Made by a program: the position numbers and the translations under genes
Assembly (NCBI RefSeq): GCF_021432085.1
Contig: NZ_CP090366.1
Coordinates: forward strand, 2,542,001-2,606,000
Direction: 5' to 3'
From: Stutzerimonas kunmingensis
Lineage (GTDB): Bacteria; Pseudomonadota; Gammaproteobacteria; Pseudomonadales; Pseudomonadaceae
Length of the DNA: 64,000 nt
Notes under the pieces: generated by a model
The model's input: the letters and a program-made list of their open reading frames with translations, nothing else
Database searches by the model: none
Told to the model about the DNA's origin: nothing
In this document: positions 1 through 8,626 of the stretch, piece after piece
Numbering within the stretch: the stretch's first letter is position 1
Layout: every line of letters starts with the position of its first letter

Positions 1-70
1 GGTCGGCCGTACCGCGACGCTGTCCGTGCTGCCGTGGCCGCGCGACACATCGGCGACGGTCAGCCAATGA
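1..70 (+). CDS. 3'-terminal fragment of an upstream gene, possibly a periplasmic adaptor
   Basis: An open frame enters from the left edge (first full codon at base 2) and stops at TGA 68-70, sharing ATGA with the next gene. Only about 22 residues are visible, reading VGRTATLSVLPWPRDTSATV and then SQ. A short beta-strand such as ATLSVLP after a glycine is common at the C-terminus of HlyD-type membrane fusion proteins, which would fit a gene just before an outer-membrane efflux factor. This identification is inference from position. The fragment is too short for a family call. Confidence 0.4.
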   Translation, partial: VGRTATLSVLPWPRDTSATVSQ

Positions 71-1539
71 GTCGCGCGGCATACGCACTGCCGTTCGCGC
101 TGACTGCGCTGCTCGCGGCATGCAGCGCGGTGGGCCCGGACTACCGCGTGCCAGACCAAGCCGTGGCCTTGCAGGCTGCTGCGCAGAAACCCTTCGATCT
201 GGCCGGCAACGAGCGGGTCGAACAGGCGCCGCTGCCGGACGACTGGTGGCAGCTCTATGACGACCCGACGCTCGACCAGCTGGTGAGTGAAGCCCTGATC
301 GGCAATGCCGACGTGCGCCAGGCGTATCACAACCTGCGTCGCGCCTATGAAGGCTTCCAGATGGCGCACCACGCGCAGGAGGTCGTGGTCGGCGGCAACG
401 GCTCGGTTGCACGCGGCCAGCTGTCCAGCGAAGCCCTGGCCCTGGAGGAAAAACTTCCAGTGATGAACCTCGCCGACGCCGGCCTCAGCGTGGGTTACCA
501 GCTCGATCTGTTCGGTCAGCTGCATCGCGCTGCGGAAGCAGCGGGAGCCGATGCCGACGCCAGTGCGGCGCTGCTCGACACGGCCCGCATAACTGCAGTG
601 GCCGGGGTGGTACGCAGCTACATGACAGCCTGTCATGCCAGCGAGGAGCGGACGATAGCGGAGCATTCACTGGCGATTCAGCAGCAACAGCTGGATGTCG
701 CAAAGCGCCTGTTCGTGGGCGGTCGTGGCAGCGAAGTCGATGTGGCCCGCGCCCGCGCCCAGCTGGAGGCTCTGCGTGCCGAGTTGCCGCCATTCGAAGC
801 GAAGAAGGCAGCCGCGTTGTATCAGCTCGCCGCCCTGCTCGGCCGCACGCCCGGAGCCCTTCCCGAGACGGTTACCGCCTGCAGTCACGCACCGCAGCTG
901 CGCCAGGCGATTCCGTTGGGTGATGGCACCGCCCTGCTCAAGCGCCGCCCGGACATCCGGGCGGCCGAGCGCGCACTCGCCTCCGCTACGGCACAGATCG
1001 GCGTCGCCACGGCGATGATGTATCCGCAGGTCAGTCTCGGCGCTGCGGCCGGTTACACCGGAATGCTCGAACACCTCGGTAATCCGGTAACCCGTCGCTG
1101 GGAATTCGGCCCGTCGCTCAGCTGGCATTTTCCGACCCAGGTCGATCGCGCGCGCGTTCGCGCCACCGAGGCCGGAGCCGCTGCCGCCCTCGCCCGCTTC
1201 GACGGAGTTGTGCTCGACGCACTGCGGGAAACCCAGACCCTGCTCACGCACTACGCTCACGACCTGCATCGTAACCAAGCGCTGCGCGAAGCGCGCGATG
1301 CCGCGCGAGACGCCGCGGACCACACGCGCCGGTTGTACCAGGAAGGACGACTGGCCTATCTCGACAGCCTCGACGCCGAGCGCACCCTCGCAACGGCCGA
1401 AGCCGCCCTGGCGGCGTCCCAAGCCCAACTGTCGCAAGACCAGGTGAACCTGTTCCTCGCGCTGGGCGGCGGCTGGCAAGGCACGCAAACCGCATCGGCG
1501 CACGCTGAAAATCCATCGCCGGGCGTGCCTGGCCAATAA
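67..1539 (+). CDS. Efflux transporter outer-membrane factor lipoprotein (NodT/OprM family)
   Basis: This 490-residue protein is the outer-membrane channel of a tripartite efflux pump. The start at 67 is chosen because it begins a lipoprotein signal (MSRAAYALPF..) ending in a lipobox LLAAC at about residue 19, and because ATGA overlaps the preceding stop. Further in-frame codons back to 34 give no signal-like sequence. Family marks are the SAVGPDYRVP segment after the lipid cysteine, DDWWQLYDDPTLDQLV, and two OEP repeats with LLKRRPDIRAAERAL in the second half and LGGGWQG at the end. Its pump partners must lie left of the window. It is one of three outer-membrane factors here and is not obviously OprN- or OpmB-like. 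The substrate is unknown. Confidence 0.9.
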   Translation: MSRAAYALPFALTALLAACSAVGPDYRVPDQAVALQAAAQKPFDLAGNERVEQAPLPDDWWQLYDDPTLDQLVSEALIGNADVRQAYHNLRRAYEGFQMAHHAQEVVVGGNGSVARGQLSSEALALEEKLPVMNLADAGLSVGYQLDLFGQLHRAAEAAGADADASAALLDTARITAVAGVVRSYMTACHASEERTIAEHSLAIQQQQLDVAKRLFVGGRGSEVDVARARAQLEALRAELPPFEAKKAAALYQLAALLGRTPGALPETVTACSHAPQLRQAIPLGDGTALLKRRPDIRAAERALASATAQIGVATAMMYPQVSLGAAAGYTGMLEHLGNPVTRRWEFGPSLSWHFPTQVDRARVRATEAGAAAALARFDGVVLDALRETQTLLTHYAHDLHRNQALREARDAARDAADHTRRLYQEGRLAYLDSLDAERTLATAEAALAASQAQLSQDQVNLFLALGGGWQGTQTASAHAENPSPGVPGQ

Positions 1540-1558
1540 CCCACAGAGGCCTTACTCG

Positions 1559-2494
1559 ATGGACATGCTGCAAGCGATGCGGGTATTCGTCCGGGTAGTC
1601 GACGCCGGCAGCTTCACCGCCGCGGCGAAGCTGACCGACACATCCACCGCGCAGGTTTCCCGCCTGGTGGCGGAGCTGGAGAACCACCTCCACGCGCGCC
1701 TGCTCAACCGCACCACACGGCGGTTGGCGCTGACCGAGGTCGGCGTACGTTTTCTCGAACGATCGCGCGAGATCCTGGCACAGCTGGACCAGGCACAGGA
1801 GGAAGCCTGCGGGGCCCATCTGACCCCGCGCGGGCGCCTGCGCGTGCACTCGACGACGGGTCTGGGCATCCAGCTGCTGGCAGGGCTGGCTGGAAGATAC
1901 GGTGAGCGCTACCCCGAAGTTAGCCTCGACCTGACCCTTTCGCAACACCAGCCCGATCTGCTGGAAGCTGGACTCGACGTCATCATCACGCTTTCCCGCG
2001 AGCTGCCGGATTCCGAGCTGATCGCCCAGAGACTGGGCGAGGTTGGCAATGTTGTCTGCGCGGCGCCCGGCTATCTCGAGCAGCATGGCGTACCGCAGCA
2101 ACCGCGTGACCTGCAACAGTACCGCTGTCTGCGCCTGGCGGACCCGGTCTTCGCGGATCAATGGCGCTTCATCGCAGACGGTGCCGAAGACGTGATTCGC
2201 CCTGGCGAAGCGTTCAAGGTCAACGTGGCTGAAGCCATGGCCAGCGCAGCAGAAGCCGGCATGGGCATCTGCCTGCTACCCGACTATGTCGCGGCTCCGG
2301 CCTTGCAGCGCGGCGCACTGCTGCGCCTGTTGCCCCGCTATCGTCTGCAGGAAAAGCAGATCCACGCGCTCTACCCGTCCCGGCGTTTTCTCGACGCGAA
2401 GATCAAGACCTGGGTCGACTTTCTCGCGCTGGAGCTGCCGCGCGCATTCACCAACTATCACCGCATCCTGCAGGACCCGGCCCATTGGGCCTGA
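1559..2494 (+). CDS. LysR-family transcriptional regulator
   Basis: This 311-residue protein has an N-terminal winged helix-turn-helix (about residues 1-60; MRVFVRVVDAGSFTAAAKL, then QVSRLVAELE and RLLNRTTRRLALTEVG) and a substrate-binding domain in the rest. It belongs to the LysR group close to AaeR/DmlR-like regulators, judged by the RTTRRLALT signature. It begins 19 bases after the outer-membrane factor on the same strand, so it may be co-transcribed with that pump and control it. A second possible start is the ATG at 1565. The ligand is unknown. Confidence 0.9.
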   Translation: MDMLQAMRVFVRVVDAGSFTAAAKLTDTSTAQVSRLVAELENHLHARLLNRTTRRLALTEVGVRFLERSREILAQLDQAQEEACGAHLTPRGRLRVHSTTGLGIQLLAGLAGRYGERYPEVSLDLTLSQHQPDLLEAGLDVIITLSRELPDSELIAQRLGEVGNVVCAAPGYLEQHGVPQQPRDLQQYRCLRLADPVFADQWRFIADGAEDVIRPGEAFKVNVAEAMASAAEAGMGICLLPDYVAAPALQRGALLRLLPRYRLQEKQIHALYPSRRFLDAKIKTWVDFLALELPRAFTNYHRILQDPAHWA

Positions 2495-2780
2495 TCGATT
2501 GTTGCGCGGCGGGTAAAGGTGCTTCACCGCTGGCGCGGTTTTTCCCCTCCTGGTCGCTCACTAAAATTGCCGGGTGGCAACGGACACTAGAAGCCAGTCC
2601 GCTCCTTCGCCGATCGAGCGCTCCTTCGATCGGGCGTCCTGCCACCTTTTGGCTGCTTTTCCTCGTGGCAGCCTCGTTTATTTCCCGGCGTCTGCCATCC
2701 GGCAGGCGCTGCACGCAAGAAACGCCTGCCTTCGCCCCCGTCGCAGCGACCTGGGCCCGCAGGCACTCTGGAGGTTACCT

Positions 2781-2993
2781 GTGAACAAACTGATCTGGAT
2801 TGCCGGCCTGGCACTCAGTGCCCAGCTGGCGCATGCCGCCGATGAACCCAAGGCCTATCAATATGGCGACAAGCTGGACATCGCCAAGGTCATATCAATG
2901 GACGTGCCTGCTGGCGGCTGCGAGGTCGTGACCGCCCGGATGACCTATGTGGATTCCAAGGGCGAAACCCACGAAACCACGTACCTGCGCTAG
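2781..2993 (+). CDS. DUF2790-type small secreted protein
   Basis: A 70-residue protein starts at GTG 2781, supported by the Shine-Dalgarno GGAGG at 2770-2774. An alternative reading from 2574 would add about 69 residues of no recognisable kind. It has a signal peptide (NKLIWIAGLALSAQLAHAA) followed by a short domain with YGDKLDIAKVISMD and VTARMTYVDSKGETHETTYL. This fits DUF2790, a Pseudomonas family of small periplasmic proteins containing a conserved cysteine and a TYxDSxG-like segment. Molecular function is unknown. It stands alone: 286 bases upstream and 215 downstream carry no other gene I can support. Confidence 0.75.
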   Translation: MNKLIWIAGLALSAQLAHAADEPKAYQYGDKLDIAKVISMDVPAGGCEVVTARMTYVDSKGETHETTYLR

Positions 2994-3208
2994 GGGCCGG
3001 ATTGCCACGATTTCTGAGTCCGGCGCGAGCTGCTACAGCTAAGCGTACGCCGCTTGCGGCACTGGCACAGGCTGTGCGCCGCAGGTCAGGTGCGCGCCGG
3101 GATTCGGCGAGCGAACCAGTCGGTTTTGAATCGCAGTTCTGAAAGAGGCAGAACGGTTTCGGCCGTTTTACTGTCCGAGCCCCAGGCGCTCATCACATTC
3201 AGGACCGC

Positions 3209-4372
3209 ATGACTATTTCGATTTCAACCTTCCGCTCGGCGTGCAGCCCTGCCGCTACCCGACCAGTTCCTGGCAACACTCGCCCTTTACTGGCAGCAAT
3301 CGTCGCAGCGGCGTTGCTCGGTCTTGCCGGTTGTGGAACCCAGCAGCCGACGACTCCGGCGCCCAAGCCGGAAGAAGTCCGGGCCAGGATCGCTCGCCTG
3401 ATCCCCGCCAACATTCCCGATCGTCAGGGGTGGGCTCAGGACATCTACACAGCCTTCGATGCGCTGGATATCCCGCCGAACGATGAAAACATCTGCTCGG
3501 TCCTGGCCGTGACGGTGCAGGAATCGACATTCCAGGCAACCCCGCCCGTACCCGGCCTGGCAAAGATTGCGCGAGAGGAAATCTACCGTCGCGCCAGCCG
3601 CCTGCACATCCCGCGGTTCGTGGTGGATGCGGCGCTGGACGTGAAGTCGCCCAACGGCAAGACCTATAGCCAGCGTCTCGCGGCCGTGCGCACCGAAGAG
3701 CAGTTGAGTGCGATCTTCGATGACTTCCTCGGCATCATGCCGCTCGGCAAGCAACTGTTCGGCACGCTCAACCCGGTCAAGACCGGCGGCCCGATGCAGG
3801 TCAGCATCGCCTTTGCCGAAGACCGTAGATGGACCTACCCCTATGAACGGGAAGGCTCGATCCGCGACGAAGTCTTCACGCGCCGCGGTGGCATGTATTT
3901 CGGCATCGCCCACCTGCTCGACTACCCGACCAGCTATCGCGAACCGCTGTACCGCTTCGCCGACTTCAATGCCGGCTGGTACGCCAGTCGCAACGCCGCG
4001 TTTCAGGCCGCCGTGAGCCGCGCCAGTGGCATCAAGCTGGCCCTCGACGGCGACCTGATCATTCACGGCAGCAGCAAGGCCGGCCAGACCGAGCGTGCAG
4101 TTCGCGCGCTGGCAGGCAAACTGAAAATGAGCGATACGGCGATTCGCAACGCACTGGAGCGCGGTGACACCCATGGTTTCGAGAAAACCGACCTCTATGA
4201 AAAGGTCTTCGCACTGGCCGAAAAGCGCGCGGGTAAGCCGTTGCCTCGGGCGGTGCTGCCGGGAATCCGGCTGGAAAGCCCGAAGATCACCCGCAACCTG
4301 ACTACCGCCTGGTTCGCCAACCGGGTCAATGACCGCCACCTCGCGTGCATGAAGCGCGCCCGCAACTACTGA
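3209..4372 (+). CDS. DUF1615 domain-containing lipoprotein
   Basis: This 387-residue lipoprotein has a long leader (about 40 residues, with the hydrophobic stretch LLAAIVAAALLGLAGC) ending in a lipobox cysteine. A proline/threonine linker and one DUF1615 domain follow. The domain carries CSVLAVTVQESTFQA near residue 95 and a GGMYFGIAHLLDY segment near residue 230. The VQESTFQ and YFGIAHLL pieces recall lysozyme-like folds, but I cannot show catalytic activity. It probably sits in a membrane facing the periplasm. An AGGA sequence lies four bases before the ATG. It is monocistronic, followed by a perfect hairpin at 4431-4459. Confidence 0.8.
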   Translation: MTISISTFRSACSPAATRPVPGNTRPLLAAIVAAALLGLAGCGTQQPTTPAPKPEEVRARIARLIPANIPDRQGWAQDIYTAFDALDIPPNDENICSVLAVTVQESTFQATPPVPGLAKIAREEIYRRASRLHIPRFVVDAALDVKSPNGKTYSQRLAAVRTEEQLSAIFDDFLGIMPLGKQLFGTLNPVKTGGPMQVSIAFAEDRRWTYPYEREGSIRDEVFTRRGGMYFGIAHLLDYPTSYREPLYRFADFNAGWYASRNAAFQAAVSRASGIKLALDGDLIIHGSSKAGQTERAVRALAGKLKMSDTAIRNALERGDTHGFEKTDLYEKVFALAEKRAGKPLPRAVLPGIRLESPKITRNLTTAWFANRVNDRHLACMKRARNY

Positions 4373-4430
4373 GAGCCTGCATGGCCGGCGATCGCTGCAT
4401 GGCACCACACTGAAGTTGTCACTGGCCCAG

Positions 4431-4459
4431 GCCGTAGCGCGCATAACGAGCGCTACGGC
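4431..4459. terminator. Perfect 10-bp hairpin after the DUF1615 gene
   Basis: Arms GCCGTAGCGC (4431-4440) and GCGCTACGGC (4450-4459) are perfectly complementary around a 9-base loop. The hairpin lies 58 bases after the DUF1615 stop, between two convergent genes. There is no T-run on either side, so it is not a canonical intrinsic terminator. It could be a terminator core, an mRNA-end stabiliser or a REP-like element. Confidence 0.4.
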
Positions 4460-4481
4460 AACCGACCATTGAGAACGTAGC

Positions 4482-4500
4482 GCGGCCGTCTGACGGCCGC
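4482..4500 (-). terminator. Perfect palindrome after the curlin gene
   Basis: The sequence GCGGCCGTC T GACGGCCGC is a 9-bp inverted repeat with a one-base centre, so a stem of about 7 bp with a 5-base loop in RNA. It begins 12 bases past the stop of the curlin-like gene on the minus strand. No T-run follows, so termination is only suggested by position. Confidence 0.35.
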
Positions 4501-4511
4501 ATCAGCGCGGC

Positions 4512-5540
4512 TCAGTGCTGGGTGATCGACGTGCTGTTGCCAGTGCCGTTCTGGATGATGGCGGCGCTCGGCGGCGCGGCGAATTCCGTCAGTTGATTGA
4601 GCACAGCGACATTGGCATCGCCGGTCTGGCTGATCGAAGCCGTGCCATAGGCGGCATGTTGCACCACATCGATCTCGTTGGCTGAACCGTTCTGCGCGAT
4701 GTCGAGCACCGGGCCGTCGAAACTCTGGTCAATGTTGACGCGGTTGCCGTTGCCGGCCGAGGTCCCGCGAATCGTTCCAGTGCGCGTGCCCTGCCTCGCC
4801 GTCAGCTCGTTACCGATTCCATCCTGGCTAAAGGTGAGGTTGCTGAACCCCGCCCATTGCACCACTTGCGCACTGTTAGCGCTGCCGACCTGCGTCAGGT
4901 TGACCTCGCCCGTGTAGTAACGGCCACCCACCTGGGTAACCGAGGCCTCGTTGAAGGCGCCGTCCTGATCAACGGTGACTCCCCCGCCATAGGCGAACAC
5001 GTTCTGGTCGATGGTGATCCGGTTGCCGCTGCCGATCTGCTGGGTAGTGGCGGTCGCAGCACCGGTCTGAGTGACTTCGGTGAGATTGTTCGTGCCGAAT
5101 GTGCGACTTTCCAGCCCGTTGGCATAGAACAGCTGCTCGACCCGATGAGTGTTGTGTGCGCCCTGCTGGTGAATGGTCGCTTGGGAGCCGTTACCGTCGG
5201 CCTGCACGACTTCGGCGACATTCTCATCTCCCAGCTGTACGACCGCCGCCGAATGCCCGAAGTTATAATCGCTTGCCTGATACACCGTCGCCTGGTTGCC
5301 CTTCCCCCGCTGGAGGAGCTCCAACTGCGTGGGCTGCAGCGAGGTTTCGCCTCCGCCCTGCTCTACTCGCGAGAAGTTCGCATCCCCTTGCTGCAGCAAT
5401 AAGGCCGAATTCGAGCCCCCACGCTGCTCGAGGATGACCTCGTTATCGTTTCCGTTCTGGGTGGTTACGGCCTGTGCCAAGGCCAAGCCCGGCAACGAGC
5501 CGAGCAGGAAACAGGCGATAAGCGGTTTATGCGCGAACAT
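4512..5540 (-). CDS. Orphan curlin-repeat amyloid-like secreted protein
   Basis: This 342-residue protein has a signal peptide (MFAHKPLIACFLLGSLPGLALAQA) followed by about 18 imperfect curlin repeats of the form G-x-x-N-x-A/x-x-V/I-x-Q-x-G, for example GSNSALLLQQG, GSGNRITIDQN and GTGNSTSITQH. I place the start at ATG 5540 because AGGAG lies eight bases upstream. An upstream GTG at 5549 would sit inside that ribosome site. E. coli CsgA has only five repeats in 151 residues, so this is a large member. No csgB, csgC, csgD or csgEFG homologue is visible nearby, so export and nucleation partners must be elsewhere if it forms fibres. Q/N/G-rich composition fits a functional amyloid or adhesin, which is inference. 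Confidence 0.8.
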   Translation of the reverse strand: MFAHKPLIACFLLGSLPGLALAQAVTTQNGNDNEVILEQRGGSNSALLLQQGDANFSRVEQGGGETSLQPTQLELLQRGKGNQATVYQASDYNFGHSAAVVQLGDENVAEVVQADGNGSQATIHQQGAHNTHRVEQLFYANGLESRTFGTNNLTEVTQTGAATATTQQIGSGNRITIDQNVFAYGGGVTVDQDGAFNEASVTQVGGRYYTGEVNLTQVGSANSAQVVQWAGFSNLTFSQDGIGNELTARQGTRTGTIRGTSAGNGNRVNIDQSFDGPVLDIAQNGSANEIDVVQHAAYGTASISQTGDANVAVLNQLTEFAAPPSAAIIQNGTGNSTSITQH

Positions 5541-5643
5541 GCGGGGCACTCCTTTGAATATTGTTGTTGGCCGACATCATGCTGGCCTTGTCTGGCGCCT
5601 CCCTCACCGTTACCGCTCCCCTGAACGGGTCGATTGTTTGCCC

Positions 5644-5674
5644 GGTGGTACCACCCGGCTATCGCCCTACTGGT
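5644..5674 (-). promoter_or_regulatory. Palindrome and shared motif upstream of the curlin gene
   Basis: The 12-bp perfect palindrome GGTGGTACCACC (5644-5655) is followed by CCCTACTGGT (5665-5674; ACCAGTAGGG on the gene strand). The same 10-mer in the same orientation, flanked by a similar ATC, recurs at 8636-8645 upstream of the small secreted protein. These could be regulator sites for the curlin gene, 104-125 bases upstream of its ATG. No regulator can be named. Confidence 0.3.
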
Positions 5675-5706
5675 GTAGACGGACCAGCGTTTAGACGGAC
5701 GGCGAC

Positions 5707-8271
5707 TTAAGCCGGCATGCCCAGACGTTCGCGCATCTGCGCGGTGATGGTCTGCCTGGTCCGCGTCATATCCGCCCAGGGATCGTCGTCGCCCAGTTCC
5801 TGCATGCGCTCCAGCAGGTTGCGTACGGTCCAGAGATTGGCGCCCTTGAGGTCGGCCAGTTCTTCGCGGTGGATCGGCACCGAAACCGGCAGGCCCTCGC
5901 GGGCACGCACCGAATAAGGGGCGACGGTACTGGCGCCACGGCTGTTGCGCAGGTAGTCGATGAAGATGCGCCCGACCCGGTTCTTCGGCCCGCTGACCGC
6001 CGAAAAATGCGACGGCAGCAGCTTTGCCAGGTACTTGGCGATGGCCTGACTGAAGGCCTTCACCTCGCTCCAGCCGTGTACCGTATCGAGCGGCACGACA
6101 ATGTGAATGCCTTTGCCCCCGCTGGTCTTGAGGAACGAGGTCAGGCCGATCTCGTCCAGCAGCGTCTGGGTCAGCTGAGTGGCTTCGAGCATGCTCTTCC
6201 AGGGCAGCGCCGGGTCCGGGTCGAGGTCGAGCACGAAGCGATCCGGATGCTCCAGTTCGGGCGCTGCCGCGTTCCAGCAGTGCAGCTCGATGGTGCCCAT
6301 CTGCGCGGCGCCGACCAGCGCTTCGGCGCTGTCGATCACCAGTAACGCACCGTGCTTCGGGTCTAGCGCCGGGTCGAGTTGGGTGATGTGCGGGATGGCC
6401 AGTTTGTCGGCGTGCTTCTGGAAGAACAGCTCGCCGGCGATGCCCTCCGGGGCGCGCACCAGGGCCAGGGGGCGCGCTCGCAGCTGCGGCAGGGCCCAGG
6501 GCGCGATCTGCGCGTAGAAACGGGCCAGTTCGATCTTGGTGATGCCGCTGCTAGGGTCGATGACCCGCTCGGGACTGGATATCTTGATCCGCCCGCTGCC
6601 GATGGGGTCGGTCTGCCGCTGCTCGGCTTTGCTGCTACGACTGGCGGGCTTGGCTCGTTCATGGGTAATGGCGTCGGCGGGTTTGTCCGAGCGCAGGCCA
6701 TGGAATACCGAATGGCGGACCACGCCTTGGCGGGTCATCTCCGCGTAGGCAACCTCGCACATCAGTTCGGGTTTGAGCCATTGCGCGCCGCGCACATCGG
6801 CAGCAGGTGCCGGCTTGGCCAAAGGGCTTTTGTCGGTTTCCAGCTTCTTCAACTGCCTGTGCAGACTTTTCAGCGTGGCCTGATTGAAGCCCGTGCCGAC
6901 CTTGCCTGCATAGAGTAGTTTTCCGCTGTCGTCATGCAGCCCAAGTAACAGCGCGCCGAACCCGGTGCGCGTGCCGTTGGGCTCGGTGTAGCCGACGATG
7001 ATGAATTCCTGCCGGTTGCTGCACTTGATCTTGACCCAGCTGCTGCTGCGCCTGGAGGTATAGGAGCTGCCCGCTCGCTTGCCGATCAGGCCTTCGAGCT
7101 TCATCTGGCAGGCACTTTCCAGAATGCTGTCCGGCTGCTCGGTGAAATCCTCGGAGAAACGCAGCAATTCGCTGTCGCTGCCTTCCAGCACCTCACGCAA
7201 CGCCGCGCGACGCTGTTCCAGCGGCACATCGCGCAGGTCCATGCCGTTCAGATAGGGCACGTCGAACAGGTAATAAAGAATGCTCCCACTGCGTCCGGCT
7301 TCGAACGCGTTCTGCAATGCCTGGAAGTCCGGAGCACCCTCCTCGTTCGGCACCACCACTTCGCCGTCGAGCCAGCCGGATTCGAGCCCGAGTCCGGCAA
7401 GCGCGGCGGCCTGCTGCGGCATCTTCGCCGTCCAGTCATGGCCGTTGCGGGTAAACAGCGCGACCTTGCCGGCGTCGATACGGGCGAGCATTCGGTAGCC
7501 GTCGAACTTGATCTCGTAGCGCCAGTCGCCGCTCGGCACGGCGTCCACCAGCGTCGCCAGCTGCGGCTTGAACGTCTCCGGCAATTCGGCTGGGACGGCC
7601 CCTTCCAGCTTTACCGCGTCGCTCTTCTTGCGTGACGCTCGCTTTCTTGCCGGCGCCTTGACAGGCTTGGCCGGCGCTTCCGCAACGCGAGCCTTGGCCG
7701 GCCCGCGTTTGCGTGGGACCAGCGTGCGATCGCTGAGCACGCTGTTCGGCTCGGCGGTGACGACGTCGTACTCACCCTCCTCGCGCGCGGCCTCGTCACG
7801 GGACTTGATCAGGAACCACTGCTCCTTCTTGCCATCCATGTGCGTGCGCACCAGATTCCAGCTGCCGGCGAGCTTCTCGCCCTCGAGGCTGAACTTGAGC
7901 TTGCCCTTGCGATAGCCGTCTAGTGGATCACCCTGCGGTATCCACACGCCGCGATCCCAGACGATCACATCGCCCGCGCCGTAATGCCCGGCCGGAATGG
8001 AGCCCTCGAACGTGGCATATTCCAGCGGGTGATCCTCCACATGCACTGCCAGCCGGCGCACGCTCGGGTCAAGGCTGGGGCCCTTGGGGATCGCCCAGCT
8101 CTTCAGCGTGCCATCCAGCTCCAGGCGAAAGTCGTAATGCAGCCGCGTGGCGTCGTGTTTCTGGATGCAGTACTGCAGGCTCTGGACCTTGCGTGACCTG
8201 CCGCGCGCCTTACCCGACGGCTCGGGCGTGGCGGCAAAATCGCGCATGCGCTGGTATTCGTCGAGCGCCAT
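5707..8271 (-). CDS. ligD: ATP-dependent DNA ligase LigD (phosphoesterase-ligase-polymerase)
   Basis: This 854-residue protein is the multifunctional enzyme of bacterial non-homologous end joining. Domain order is the Pseudomonas one: 3'-phosphoesterase (about residues 1-190, with KHDATRLHYDFRLELDG), ATP-dependent ligase (about 220-530, adenylation lysine near residue 254 in YEIKFDGYRML) and polymerase/primase (about 560-854, acidic motif VLDLDPDPALPW near 682). A basic linker rich in K/R/A joins the first two. GGAGG six bases upstream supports the ATG. Ku is not adjacent but lies at 40.8-41.7 kb beside a second polymerase domain. The length is that of a complete LigD and all three catalytic signatures are intact. 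Confidence 0.95.
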   Translation of the reverse strand: MALDEYQRMRDFAATPEPSGKARGRSRKVQSLQYCIQKHDATRLHYDFRLELDGTLKSWAIPKGPSLDPSVRRLAVHVEDHPLEYATFEGSIPAGHYGAGDVIVWDRGVWIPQGDPLDGYRKGKLKFSLEGEKLAGSWNLVRTHMDGKKEQWFLIKSRDEAAREEGEYDVVTAEPNSVLSDRTLVPRKRGPAKARVAEAPAKPVKAPARKRASRKKSDAVKLEGAVPAELPETFKPQLATLVDAVPSGDWRYEIKFDGYRMLARIDAGKVALFTRNGHDWTAKMPQQAAALAGLGLESGWLDGEVVVPNEEGAPDFQALQNAFEAGRSGSILYYLFDVPYLNGMDLRDVPLEQRRAALREVLEGSDSELLRFSEDFTEQPDSILESACQMKLEGLIGKRAGSSYTSRRSSSWVKIKCSNRQEFIIVGYTEPNGTRTGFGALLLGLHDDSGKLLYAGKVGTGFNQATLKSLHRQLKKLETDKSPLAKPAPAADVRGAQWLKPELMCEVAYAEMTRQGVVRHSVFHGLRSDKPADAITHERAKPASRSSKAEQRQTDPIGSGRIKISSPERVIDPSSGITKIELARFYAQIAPWALPQLRARPLALVRAPEGIAGELFFQKHADKLAIPHITQLDPALDPKHGALLVIDSAEALVGAAQMGTIELHCWNAAAPELEHPDRFVLDLDPDPALPWKSMLEATQLTQTLLDEIGLTSFLKTSGGKGIHIVVPLDTVHGWSEVKAFSQAIAKYLAKLLPSHFSAVSGPKNRVGRIFIDYLRNSRGASTVAPYSVRAREGLPVSVPIHREELADLKGANLWTVRNLLERMQELGDDDPWADMTRTRQTITAQMRERLGMPA

Positions 8272-8297
8272 GGCTGACCTCCGGCAATGTTCCGCGA

Positions 8298-8594
8298 TTA
8301 CTCGAGCTTGCCAGCGTCGGTGGAACTGTCGTCAGCCCCGCCGGGCGTCGAATGCCGGTTCGGGTCAGTGGATTTTTCCTCGCTTCCCGGCTGCGGCGCT
8401 ACCAGCCGGCCATCTTCGGTCACGGTGCGTCCCTGATCGTCCTGGCGGGTTTCGACTTCCTCCTGCGGCGTCGGATTACCCATGGTGCTGGGGCGCGAAC
8501 CGGTGTCGTCCCGCGGAGTACCAGCGGGAAACTGGGCCATGGCCGGTAGCGCAACCAGGCCGCTCAGGATCGCGGTGAGCATCGTTTTCTTCAT
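8298..8594 (-). CDS. Small hydrophilic secreted protein of unknown function
   Basis: This 98-residue protein has a clear signal peptide (MKKTMLTAILSGLVALPAMA) and a mature part of about 78 residues that is acidic, rich in D, E, T, S, P and G, and without cysteines, probably disordered (NPTPQEEVETRQDDQGRTV). GGAGA lies six bases upstream of the ATG. It ends 26 bases before the ligD start on the same strand, so the two may be one transcript. I recognise no family. Intrinsically disordered periplasmic proteins often accompany stress regulons, but a function cannot be assigned. Confidence 0.65.
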   Translation of the reverse strand: MKKTMLTAILSGLVALPAMAQFPAGTPRDDTGSRPSTMGNPTPQEEVETRQDDQGRTVTEDGRLVAPQPGSEEKSTDPNRHSTPGGADDSSTDAGKLE

Positions 8595-8626
8595 CTCGGT
8601 TCTCCGCTAAGGACGACGTACTTAAT

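Noticed and set aside
5541-5549. GTG start of the curlin gene at 5549
   Set aside because: This GTG overlaps the AGGAG that serves ATG 5540, and the signal peptide begins naturally at MFAHKP.
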